Source: Oscillospiraceae bacterium (GTDB lineage: Bacteria > Bacillota > Clostridia > Oscillospirales > Oscillospiraceae). Taken from it: DNA of 64,000 bases. The DNA lies in assembly GCA_015067765.1 (NCBI GenBank), contig SVLV01000005.1:1-64000 (forward strand). The letters are read 5' to 3'. Made by a program: the position numbers and the translations under genes. This document shows positions 52,063 through 60,412 of this stretch, one piece after another (the stretch's first letter is position 1; every line of letters begins with the position of its first letter). Under the pieces are notes generated by a model. That model made no database searches and was not told the DNA's origin. It worked only from the letters and a program-made list of their open reading frames with translations.

Positions 52063-53148
52063 ATGAAAAAGTTTTCTAAATTGATTGCGGTGCTTGTGGC
52101 ACTGCTTATGACCCTGGTGCTGATCCCTTCTGCCTATGCGGCAGAAGGGGCTCCGGGGAGCACAGTGACCGTGCGTCTGTCTCTGGGTACCGTGTCCTCT
52201 GTGGACGGCACCGTGTCCCTGAGCAACCCCGGCCTGTTCAGCAGCGTGAGCTATAAGGTGGAGGCCGGCTCCCTGACCAACGGCTCCTCCGGCAATACCA
52301 TCTTCTGCTACGGCGGCGGTGAGACGGCTGGTGTTACCGTGGTGGTGACGGGTACCATCAGCCCCAATGCTGCCGATGGCGCCTCCTGCAAGATCACGGC
52401 CAGCTACTCCTACAGTGATGCCGACTACAACTACATTGAAGGCAAGAGCAAGAGCGGCACGGTGACCGTGAAGGTTCCTGCAGCGCCTCCCGGTGGCGGC
52501 GGTGGTGGTGGAACTACTCCCACGCCCCCTCCCACTCCCTCCGGCCCCTCCGAGCCTGTTGTGCAGATCGATTATTCCGAGCTGAACAAGCAGATCGATG
52601 CCGCCAATAAGCTCTCTGCCGAGGGGTATACCGATGCCTCCTGGGCCGCCCTGAAGGATGCCCTGAACAAGGCAACCTCCATGCGCAGCAGCAAGAGCCA
52701 GGCTGACGTGGATCAGGCCGCCAAGGATCTGGCAGCCGCCATTGCCGCACTGGCCAAGGTGGATTACACCGCTCTGAAGCAGGCCATCGAGAAGACCGAG
52801 ACCCTGCTGACCAACGAGAAGATCGGCGGCCAGCTGAAGGATCTGCTGACTGCTCTGGAGAGCAGCAAGGGTCTGCTGACTTCCGGCGACCAGGGTGCAG
52901 TGGATGCTGCAGCCAAGTCTCTGGAGGATCTGCTGCTGGCCCTGCAGCAGGAACTGGATGCCATGAAGATCCCTGAGGACGGCTTCTGCAACATCACCAT
53001 CCATCAGGTATGGCCCATCCTGTTCTTCATCAGCCTGGCAGTGAACGTTGCCTTTGTTGCACTGGCAGCCGTTTACGTGGTGCGCCGCAAGAAGAACCAG
53101 AAGGACGATACCCCTCTGGTGGACTACGACATCGGTGACGATCAGTAA
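52063..53148 (+). CDS. Membrane-anchored cohesin-like protein with FIVAR domains
   Basis: 361 aa. Signal peptide 1-26 (cleavage after AYA), a beta-sandwich of about 115 residues (GSTVTVRLSLGTVSSVDGTV, VSYKVEAGSL, GCKITASYSY-like strands) that resembles a cohesin, a Gly/Pro linker (PPGGGGGGGTTPTPPPTPSG), two FIVAR-type three-helix units (about 165-295; DYSELNKQIDAANKLS and DQAAKDLAAAIAALAKVDY), then a transmembrane helix (about 316-340) with a basic stop RRKKNQK. The layout fits a surface receptor facing outward. It begins 13 nt after the dockerin protein's stop, RBS AAGGGGATTGAGTC. The cohesin assignment rests on strand pattern and context, so it is moderate. Confidence 0.7.
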   Translation: MKKFSKLIAVLVALLMTLVLIPSAYAAEGAPGSTVTVRLSLGTVSSVDGTVSLSNPGLFSSVSYKVEAGSLTNGSSGNTIFCYGGGETAGVTVVVTGTISPNAADGASCKITASYSYSDADYNYIEGKSKSGTVTVKVPAAPPGGGGGGGTTPTPPPTPSGPSEPVVQIDYSELNKQIDAANKLSAEGYTDASWAALKDALNKATSMRSSKSQADVDQAAKDLAAAIAALAKVDYTALKQAIEKTETLLTNEKIGGQLKDLLTALESSKGLLTSGDQGAVDAAAKSLEDLLLALQQELDAMKIPEDGFCNITIHQVWPILFFISLAVNVAFVALAAVYVVRRKKNQKDDTPLVDYDIGDDQ

Positions 53149-53168
53149 CCGATAACAGACATCCAAAT

Positions 53169-53211
53169 AGTCTCGGTACGGCCTGAAAAAAGCGAAGGCC
53201 GTACCGAGACT
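53169..53211 (+). repeat. Perfect 16-bp hairpin between cohesin-like and HD-GYP/EAL genes
   Basis: AGTCTCGGTACGGCCT / AGGCCGTACCGAGACT with an A-rich loop and no T tail. It may stabilise or process the mRNA rather than terminate it. Confidence 0.6.
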
Positions 53212-53251
53212 AAAGGTGCTTTTTAAGAAACATGCAAAATGGGGTGTTTTT

Positions 53252-54709
53252 TTGAAGGAAAACAACTGGAAGAGAATGGAATATGAGACCTGGGACGAGG
53301 CCTTCCGCGGTCAGGTGGCGGCAGTGCGCCAGCAGTCTGTCCGTGTGGCCGCCTATACACAGGCGCTGTTTCTGCAGGCCTGTGCCGATTCCTTCGGCAA
53401 AAACACCCCCGGCGGCAGCGATCAGATCCGCAGCCAGTACGGCGATCTGGCCTACAAGTGCGGACTGTATCATCAGCTGGGCAAGGCACTGGTCCCGCCG
53501 GAATATCAGATCTGGCAGAAGGACTATACGGAGGAAGAGGTGGCGGTGTACCAAAAGTACACCACGGACGGCCGCGCGCTGGTGGCGTCCCTGCAGGAGC
53601 GGGGGCAGCGTGCCAAAGAGAAGCGCAAGGGCGCCGTGGAGGAGCTGCCCACCCAGAACATCCCCTGGCTGATGATCCGGGAGAGCTGCGAGCAGCACAT
53701 GGAGCGCTGGAACGGGTCGGGATACCCCCACGGGCGACAGGGCAGACAGATCAGCCCCATCGCCCAGATCGTGGGTCTGGCCAAGGAACTGGACCGGCTG
53801 GCCTCCGAGACCAAGCGGGAGGATCCCTTTGAGGATGCCTGCCGCACCCTGCAGGAACAGGAGAATACCCTGTGGTCTCCGGAGCTGATCGCTGTGCTGA
53901 AAAATGCCCGCAGCAAGTGCCGCGCCGTGTACAACAAGTACATCCACTACACCATGACCGTGCCCAAGACGATCCCGCTGGTGAAGAAGACAAAGGATCG
54001 GCCCATGGGTCTGAGCTACCGGCCCATGGTGTCGGACATGACGGGGACGGTGGTTGCCTACGAGGCGGAGCCCTGGTACGGCGGCATCGCCAACAACCCC
54101 GGTGAGCGGGAGGGAACGGCGGAGATCCACGATATGCTGGTGCGCACCGGCATGATCGCGGACATGGCCTTCTACTTCCTGTATGAGGCGGCGGATGCGC
54201 TGGTACGCATCGAAAACTGCAGGCTGAACCTGCGGGGCGTGCTGGTGAATATGCTGCCCGGATTTTACACCCTGCCCACGCAGCTGCAGCGGTTTGAGCA
54301 GCTGTTTGAGGATCAGGGCATCGATCGCAGCAAGCTGTGGATCACGGTGCCGGAGGAGAGCTTCCGCAAGGCCACCAAGGGTCAGAAGGAACTGATGGCC
54401 CGGTATCTGCGCAACGGTGTCGTGCTGGTGCTGGATGGGGTACATCCGGAGGGCATGGACTGGGAGGAGGTCAAGGCTCTGGGTCTGCGCCATGTGCGCC
54501 TGGCACCGGAGACGGGTCTGAACCCCGATACCGCGCAGTTGATGAAGCAGCTGACGGCGGATGGCTTTGTGCTGCTGGGCGGCGGCGCCGATACCCACGA
54601 TCTGCTGGGCTGGCAGCTGGCCTGCGGCGTGAGCTGCAGCAGCGGTACGGTGACCGGTCTGCCGGTCAGCGAGGAGGAAATGATCCGGGACCGCCTGCTG
54701 GCTGAGTGA
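53252..54709 (+). CDS. Degenerate HD-GYP and EAL dual-domain protein (probable c-di-GMP receptor)
   Basis: About 485 aa. The first half fits HD-GYP: YHQLGKALVP occupies the HD site (HQ instead of HD) and HMERWNGSGYPHGRQG carries the GYP motif, followed by AQIVGLAKELDRL. The second half (about 250-480) fits an EAL domain, but the ExLxR signature reads YEAEPWYGG and later metal ligands are replaced (VNMLPGF, LDGVHPEG). Both catalytic sites therefore look dead, leaving ligand sensing as the likely job. No transmembrane helix. The start is uncertain: TTG 53252 (GGGGTG upstream), GTG 53216 or ATG 53276. The stop overlaps the next start by one base. It probably links c-di-GMP to surface-fibre production. 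Confidence 0.7.
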   Translation: MKENNWKRMEYETWDEAFRGQVAAVRQQSVRVAAYTQALFLQACADSFGKNTPGGSDQIRSQYGDLAYKCGLYHQLGKALVPPEYQIWQKDYTEEEVAVYQKYTTDGRALVASLQERGQRAKEKRKGAVEELPTQNIPWLMIRESCEQHMERWNGSGYPHGRQGRQISPIAQIVGLAKELDRLASETKREDPFEDACRTLQEQENTLWSPELIAVLKNARSKCRAVYNKYIHYTMTVPKTIPLVKKTKDRPMGLSYRPMVSDMTGTVVAYEAEPWYGGIANNPGEREGTAEIHDMLVRTGMIADMAFYFLYEAADALVRIENCRLNLRGVLVNMLPGFYTLPTQLQRFEQLFEDQGIDRSKLWITVPEESFRKATKGQKELMARYLRNGVVLVLDGVHPEGMDWEEVKALGLRHVRLAPETGLNPDTAQLMKQLTADGFVLLGGGADTHDLLGWQLACGVSCSSGTVTGLPVSEEEMIRDRLLAE

Positions 54710-55818
54710 TGGCCATGAAAAAGAAACAGACGCCTCCTGTGGAGGCACAAGGAACAACCCTCCCCCAGGGACACACCCCCCAGCGGCGGCTGCTGAAAAA
54801 GCGCCGCGCAGGTGTGGTGCTCTCCCGGGAAGAGGTCAGGACCATACAGCTGGGGCGCAAAAAGCTGCGCCGGGAGCTGCGGAAGAAGGGCATCAAAAAA
54901 CGCAAGGATTTTGAGCTGACCGCTTCCAGTCTGGGCCTGTATTTTGACAAGAACCGTCTGGGTGCGCTGCTGCTGTGGCTGCTCCACGGACGGGGACTTT
55001 GGGCATTGCTGGGTGCAGCCGGCCTGCTGCTGACGGTACTGTTTGCCTTCTCCCTGATCTCACAGATGCAGGGACATTTCACCATCAACCTGACAGGAGA
55101 TCTGCTGAAGGAGGGCTTTGTGCTCAGCGAAACGGCGGATTTCAAAGAGGGCTCCATGCGTCTGTTTGCAGAACCTGCCACAGACGTGCCCTGCTTTTCC
55201 CTGGCGGACCTGCACGAAGATGTGAACGATGTGGACGGCCAGCACAACGAGGCCGGCTACTTTGCCTACACCTTCTACATCCGCAATGAGGGCGAAAACA
55301 CGGTGGATTACGACTGGGAGCTGGTCATCAACTCCGAGAGCAGAAATCTCACCGATGCCACATGGGTCATGTTCTTCGAGGACAACCGGATGAACATGTA
55401 TGCCAAGGCCCGGACGGACGGAAGTCAGGAGGCGCTGCCCGGTTTCGGCGACAACAGCCGGGGCTATCTGCGCGTGCCGCTGGCGGACCGTGCTGCATCG
55501 GAGGACCTGTACCGGGTGGTTGCCACCCGGGGCGGCGTGAACTATTACCGCGTGGTCCCCACCTCCTTTGAGAGCGATGACATAGTGACCTCCGGCACCC
55601 AACTGCAGGTGGCCCCTATGGAGACCCACAAGTACACGATCGTCATCTGGCTGGAGGGCGATGATCCCGACTGCACCGACGAACTGATCGGTGGCCATGC
55701 CGGTGTGGAGATGCGTTTCCACATGGCAGAGGAAGAGGAAACAGATGACCCGGCAGACAGCGGTGTGCTGACCCACTGGGATGCCTTTTGGGACAACCTG
55801 CTGTTCTGGAAAGATTAA
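54709..55818 (+). CDS. TasA-like membrane-anchored surface protein
   Basis: 369 aa. Basic cytoplasmic N-terminus (about 1-85; KKRRAGVVLSREEVRTIQLGRKKLRREL), one helix (about 88-112) and a beta-rich outer domain. Near the end IVIWLEGDDPDC is the same motif seen in the protein at 58471 (YVWLEGQDVDC), common to the TasA/CPF_0494-type exported proteins. The start ATG overlaps the preceding stop (TGATG), so translation is coupled. Unlike its two relatives it has a long basic cytoplasmic stretch before the helix, so it may be a membrane anchor or fibre base rather than a released subunit. Confidence 0.65.
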   Translation: MAMKKKQTPPVEAQGTTLPQGHTPQRRLLKKRRAGVVLSREEVRTIQLGRKKLRRELRKKGIKKRKDFELTASSLGLYFDKNRLGALLLWLLHGRGLWALLGAAGLLLTVLFAFSLISQMQGHFTINLTGDLLKEGFVLSETADFKEGSMRLFAEPATDVPCFSLADLHEDVNDVDGQHNEAGYFAYTFYIRNEGENTVDYDWELVINSESRNLTDATWVMFFEDNRMNMYAKARTDGSQEALPGFGDNSRGYLRVPLADRAASEDLYRVVATRGGVNYYRVVPTSFESDDIVTSGTQLQVAPMETHKYTIVIWLEGDDPDCTDELIGGHAGVEMRFHMAEEEETDDPADSGVLTHWDAFWDNLLFWKD

Positions 55819-55940
55819 ACACACCATGTATGGATTCGCCTTGCCGCTGCAAGCACTCCGGCGGCGGCCCGGCGTATACATAGAATTCCGGCGGGAAGCA
55901 AAACACGCCAAATCAAAATTTTGAGAAAGGATGAATTGTC

Positions 55941-58265
55941 ATGAATTATACGCAAAAGCGGCAGATGAGCATTCGCAACAAGCTGTTTGGTGCCATCTCC
56001 ATGCTGCTGGTTGCCAGTATCATGATGGTTTCCACCACCTATGCGTGGTTCACCCTGTCCACGGCTCCGGAAGTGCAGGGCATCACCACCACGGTGGGCT
56101 CCAACGGCAATCTGGAGATCGCCCTGTCCCCCACGGACGGTGATTCCGACAGCATCACCAGCGCCATGGGTGATTCTGACAAGAGCTGGGCGATCAAGAA
56201 CCTGACCTGGGGTAACCTGCTGAATCTGAGCGATACCAGCTACGGCCTGGGCGGGATCAGTCTGCTGCCTGCACAGCTGAGCATCTCCGACTCCGGTCTG
56301 ACCACCGCCCCGCTGAAGACCCCCACCTACGGTGCCGACGGTCGTATCAGCCAGCTGGAGGCCAACACCGCCTATGGTAAGTACACCAACCAGGGCTACG
56401 AGGTGGACAGCGCATTCCGCGGCGTCCGCGCCATTGGTACCTCCTCCACCATGACGGAGTACCAGATCACCTTCAACAACTATCTGGCCAAGATGGGTAC
56501 CGACGCCGCCGCTGCCAGAAGCCTGGCGGAGTCCTCCCTGCGCAACAACGGTTCGAAGCTGGCCGATATGGCGGTGTCCCACGCAACGGTTTCCGGCACG
56601 GATGGCAACAACTACAAAGAGTATGTTACCGCTATGGAAAATGTTGTCACCACCATGCTGGAGGCCAATGCCAAGCTGAAGGACTCCATCTATGCCGGTG
56701 CCGTGGCCGCTGTGGCCAGTAACTTCTCCGGCAACGATCACGCTATGTATACTGTCGCCATGAACATGGTGAACAACAACGCCACCCTGGAGGAATTGAT
56801 GGTGGCCGCCCAGAAGGCCAACTGGGTGGATGAGGCCGATCACAGCAAGGGCATTGAGGTGCCTACTGCGGACATTGGCAACAACCCCCTGGGCATGGCC
56901 TACAATGCCTGGAAGCTGATCAATACCAATCTGTCCGAGGCCAACACCGCTATCGCCACCCTGAAGCAGGATGACGATGTCAGATGGGATGAGGCATCCA
57001 CCGTGCTGACCAAGATGATGAACACCGAGGGCGTCAAGGTCAACAACAAGAACCTGACGGAACTGAAGGAACTGGCCTCCTGGTATCTGGCAGATAGAAT
57101 TAACCCGGGTGAGGAGAATTATCAGAAGCAGCAGGACGCCATCACCTTCGTGAACTCCATGCTGCGCAACATCGAGGTGCAGCTGGATGCACGGTCCGGC
57201 GTCTACGGTGACATGGCCTCCATGGTGGGCAACCTGAGCGCCACCATCGGCCTGAACGTGAGCTATGCAGGTGTTACGCTGAAGGATGCTCCCGCCACCA
57301 TCAAGACCACCAATGCCAGCCCCAGCGATTCCGGTACCATGGGCCGCGCCCGCACCACTCTGGCCAATCTGGGCGCCCTGCAGACCAACGACAGCACCTC
57401 TACCGGTATGCTGAACGAGACCTACGGCTACATGGTGGACTTCTACTTCCGCACCAACGCCAACGGCTCCAAGCTGCAGCTGCAGAGCGATGCCGCCCAG
57501 CGTGTCTATGAGAGCAGCCAGAGCCAGGCGACTCAGGGCTCCGGCAGCACCATGACCTTCACCACCGGCACCATCAGTGTGCAGGCCGTGGAGAACCTGA
57601 TGGACTGCATCCGCGTGGTCTTTGTGGATCCCACCAACAATGCCGTGTTCGGCATTGCCAAGCTGGATGCCACCACCATCGCCCACGCTGGCAACAGCGA
57701 CGGCACCACCGCCGTGACGGCCAAGCTGAAGCTGTATGACTACACCATCAATGCCGACGGCAGCCTGACCCTGTCCGCACCCAAGACCAGCGCGGCTCTG
57801 TGCGACATGCCCACCAATACCGCCAAGGCAGTTTCTGCTCTGGTGTATCTGGATGGCGATCAGGTGACCAACGCCGATGTGGCCAATGCCGCCACCGCTA
57901 TGACCGGTACCATGAACCTGCAGTTCTCCAGCTCTGCCGAGCTGGTGCCCATGGAGAATGCGGCACTGGAGAACATGGCGGATAACTCCGGCAGCGGCTC
58001 CGGCAACAACCAGCAGCCCGCTCTGACCGCCACCACCGTGACGCTGCAGGGCGAAGCCTCCACCGTTACCGTGACCGGTTACAAGACGGCGGAGAGCCAG
58101 AGTGCTGAGCCGCAGACGGTGACCCTGGATGGCACCAATCCCCAGACGGTGACGGTGTATACCGGAACCAGTGTGGATTACACCGTGACCGTGGGTGATG
58201 GCTTTGCGGTAACGCAGGATCCCACCCATACCTGGACGGTTGCCACGGCACCCGCAAACCCCTAA
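55941..58265 (+). CDS. TasA-like secreted fibre protein, probable major subunit
   Basis: 774 aa. SipW-type signal: basic NYTQKRQMSIRNKL, a hydrophobic helix ending VSTTYAWFTLSTAPEV, the AWF residues marking substrates of ER-type signal peptidases. A long Ala/Asn/Thr-rich, helix- and beta-mixed ectodomain follows, then ALVYLDGDQVTNADV, a relaxed form of the WLEGxDxDC motif, and a Thr/Val-rich tail (TVTLQGEASTVTVTGYK). The RBS GAAAGGATGAATTGTC is strong. It lies between two shorter relatives and directly upstream of a very stable intergenic hairpin, the arrangement expected for an abundantly made subunit. Confidence 0.72.
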   Translation: MNYTQKRQMSIRNKLFGAISMLLVASIMMVSTTYAWFTLSTAPEVQGITTTVGSNGNLEIALSPTDGDSDSITSAMGDSDKSWAIKNLTWGNLLNLSDTSYGLGGISLLPAQLSISDSGLTTAPLKTPTYGADGRISQLEANTAYGKYTNQGYEVDSAFRGVRAIGTSSTMTEYQITFNNYLAKMGTDAAAARSLAESSLRNNGSKLADMAVSHATVSGTDGNNYKEYVTAMENVVTTMLEANAKLKDSIYAGAVAAVASNFSGNDHAMYTVAMNMVNNNATLEELMVAAQKANWVDEADHSKGIEVPTADIGNNPLGMAYNAWKLINTNLSEANTAIATLKQDDDVRWDEASTVLTKMMNTEGVKVNNKNLTELKELASWYLADRINPGEENYQKQQDAITFVNSMLRNIEVQLDARSGVYGDMASMVGNLSATIGLNVSYAGVTLKDAPATIKTTNASPSDSGTMGRARTTLANLGALQTNDSTSTGMLNETYGYMVDFYFRTNANGSKLQLQSDAAQRVYESSQSQATQGSGSTMTFTTGTISVQAVENLMDCIRVVFVDPTNNAVFGIAKLDATTIAHAGNSDGTTAVTAKLKLYDYTINADGSLTLSAPKTSAALCDMPTNTAKAVSALVYLDGDQVTNADVANAATAMTGTMNLQFSSSAELVPMENAALENMADNSGSGSGNNQQPALTATTVTLQGEASTVTVTGYKTAESQSAEPQTVTLDGTNPQTVTVYTGTSVDYTVTVGDGFAVTQDPTHTWTVATAPANP

Positions 58266-58316
58266 TCAGGTGAAGGCGCACAGCACGTCATTCCCTGATT
58301 GACACAAACCCAATAC

Positions 58317-58349
58317 CCCCGTCCCGGCAGGGGTTCTGCCGGGGCGGGG
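58317..58349 (+). repeat. Very stable GC hairpin after the large TasA-like gene
   Basis: 14-bp stem CCCCGTCCCGGCAG / CTGCCGGGGCGGGG with one G-U and no T tail. Probably a 3' stabiliser or partial terminator that gives more of the upstream subunit. The 205-nt gap holds no gene. Confidence 0.6.
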
Positions 58350-58470
58350 AGAGCCGGGCATGACGGCTGTGGGCGCTCTTTGCAGGAGTGCGTAAAGGGG
58401 CCCATAGCCTGCAGCCGTTTGCTCGTGTCATATTCCCGCAATCCCCGGAAGAACAGAAAGGAGGCCACCC

Positions 58471-59463
58471 TTGCAGACAAAGGAAAGGCGCAGCAATGGA
58501 AGAGCGCTGCGCGTGGTGAGTTATCTGTATGTGATTTTGATTCTGCTCATATTGTCTGTGGTGGCCACCTATACCTGGTTTGCAATGAGCCGGGCCCCGA
58601 AGGTCAGTGACCTGGGACTCTATGTCAATGCCCCCACCGGTCTGGAGCTTTCGCAGGACCCGCAGGCAGAGGAGTGGGTACTGCAGTTGGATTTCCCCGC
58701 CCTGGTGGGCGAAACCGCACCGCTGCGGCCGGTGACCTGGTCCCAGCAGAACGGACAGTTTTTTGCAGCAACTTACGGGCATGACGGGCGGCGCACCAAT
58801 GTGTGGGAGCCGCTGACCGATGAGCGCCATGCCAATCAGAATAACGCCGACGGATACTATGTCGTTGGCACCTTTTACGCCCGCAGTCAACAGGTGACGA
58901 CGGTGCACCTCTCCCCGGCGGTGGAGGTGGACGATGGACTGCAGGGCGCCGGAACCTATGTGATCGGCACCCCGGTATGGGATGACGAGCGGGTGCTCCA
59001 CAGCGATGGAGGCAACGGAGCACAGCAGGCCATCCGCATCGGCCTGCGGGTGCAGAAGACCGATCTGCAGGGCAATGCCGCCGGAGACAGTACCTTTTAT
59101 ATCTACGAACCCAATGCCGACACCCATGTGGACGGCACCACCGGATACATCGCCACCCCCAATATGGATGATGGGGCGGGTCTGGTGGATGAGGCGCATC
59201 TGATCACCCAGACCACCAGTCAGTGGGAAGAGGTGTCCCCCGTGGAACGGAATGTGGTGATGCGCACGCTGGGGGAATTTACCAGCGAAACAGAGCTTTT
59301 TTCCATCGGTCCGGAGGAGCTGGTGCAGATCCGCCTCTATGTCTGGCTGGAAGGCCAGGATGTGGACTGCAGCAATGCCATCGGACAGGCCGCACAGGTG
59401 GTGGCCAGCATCCAGTTTGGTACGGCGGATGATACGCAGTCCGGACTGGTTCCCATTGGTTAA
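58471..59463 (+). CDS. TasA-like secreted protein, probable minor subunit
   Basis: 330 aa. SipW-type signal (RSNGRALRVVSYLYVILILLI, then VVATYTWFAMSRAPKVSD), and a beta-rich ectodomain with GLYVNAPTGLELS and the closing IRLYVWLEGQDVDCSNAIG followed by VVASIQFG, a motif shared with the protein at 54709. The start is TTG, 6 nt after AAAGGAGG; no ATG fits. sipW follows 51 nt downstream, as tasA and sipW are neighbours in Bacillus. Confidence 0.78.
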   Translation: MQTKERRSNGRALRVVSYLYVILILLILSVVATYTWFAMSRAPKVSDLGLYVNAPTGLELSQDPQAEEWVLQLDFPALVGETAPLRPVTWSQQNGQFFAATYGHDGRRTNVWEPLTDERHANQNNADGYYVVGTFYARSQQVTTVHLSPAVEVDDGLQGAGTYVIGTPVWDDERVLHSDGGNGAQQAIRIGLRVQKTDLQGNAAGDSTFYIYEPNADTHVDGTTGYIATPNMDDGAGLVDEAHLITQTTSQWEEVSPVERNVVMRTLGEFTSETELFSIGPEELVQIRLYVWLEGQDVDCSNAIGQAAQVVASIQFGTADDTQSGLVPIG

Positions 59464-59514
59464 TCGATAACTTGTTATCTTTCTATAGAAACATAAGCGA
59501 AGGGAGATCCCGCT

Positions 59515-60354
59515 ATGAAGAAGAAGTTGAAGGAACCCTCTGCCGCAAAGGACGTGCAGACCCAGCAGGTCAATGAGAACGGGGAAGTGGTGAAGGAGCA
59601 GAGCAAGAAACAGAAGATCATCGGCATGCTGATCAACGTGTTGCTGGTGGTGGCCATTGCGTTGGCCGCTGTTTCCACCTATGTCTCCTATGTGTCCACC
59701 TCCGGAAACGGTGTGCCCAGCATTCTGGGCATTCGGATCTTCTCCATTCAGACCAAATCCATGTATCCCACCCTGCTGCCCGGCGACCTGATCTTCGATG
59801 TGGCAGTCAATGACCCCGGCGAGCTGAAGAAGGGGGATATCATCACCTACTGGACCGTGATCAACGGGGAGCGGGTGCTGAATACCCATACCATCCATGA
59901 GATCTACGATGGCGGTGATTACCGGATCTTCAGCACCAAGGGTGACAACAACACCGCCGCCGACCCCCTGACCGTCCATGAGGCGGAGGTGGTGGGCAAG
60001 TATGTGGCCCGGGTGGGCGGTCTGGGCAAGGTGTTTGACTACCTGCAGACCAGCACCGGCTTTTTGATCGTGGTGGTGATCCCGGTATTTCTGTTCTTCC
60101 TGTTCTATCTGATCCAGTTCTTCCGGGTGCTGTTTGAGTATCAGAATGTGAAGAACCTGATCAAGTATGAGCAGGAGCGGGGCCGCACGGAGGATCTGAT
60201 CGCCGAGGAGGCCCGCAGACAGCAGGAGACCAAGGACAGAGAACGGGCGGCGCTGGAGGCAGAGCTGCGGGAGAAACTGCGCGCCGAGCTGATGGCCGAT
60301 ATGGGCATTGCCAAGCCTGAACCGGAGGAGAAAAAAGAGACGCCGGAGCAGTAA
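59515..60354 (+). CDS. sipW: SipW-type (ER-type) signal peptidase I
   Basis: 279 aa. N-terminal cytoplasmic stretch, helix about 35-60, then the Ser nucleophile in TKSMYPTL (about Ser82), GDIITYW, His of the Ser-His dyad in LNTHTIHEI (about 125), and STKGDNNTAADP. Use of His instead of Lys marks the ER/SipW class, which matures TasA-type fibre proteins. A second helix (about 191-217) and a long charged helical tail (QERGRTEDLIAEEARRQQETK) follow; the tail is longer than in Bacillus SipW and may bind neighbours in the operon. RBS AAGGGAGATCCCGCT. Its likely substrates are the flanking TYAWF/TYTWF proteins. Confidence 0.9.
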   Translation: MKKKLKEPSAAKDVQTQQVNENGEVVKEQSKKQKIIGMLINVLLVVAIALAAVSTYVSYVSTSGNGVPSILGIRIFSIQTKSMYPTLLPGDLIFDVAVNDPGELKKGDIITYWTVINGERVLNTHTIHEIYDGGDYRIFSTKGDNNTAADPLTVHEAEVVGKYVARVGGLGKVFDYLQTSTGFLIVVVIPVFLFFLFYLIQFFRVLFEYQNVKNLIKYEQERGRTEDLIAEEARRQQETKDRERAALEAELREKLRAELMADMGIAKPEPEEKKETPEQ

Positions 60355-60412
60355 GCGGCTCGTCACAGGCGCAGCCACCGCAGAGAGACCGCCTGATTGA
60401 CAGGAGAGAGAT

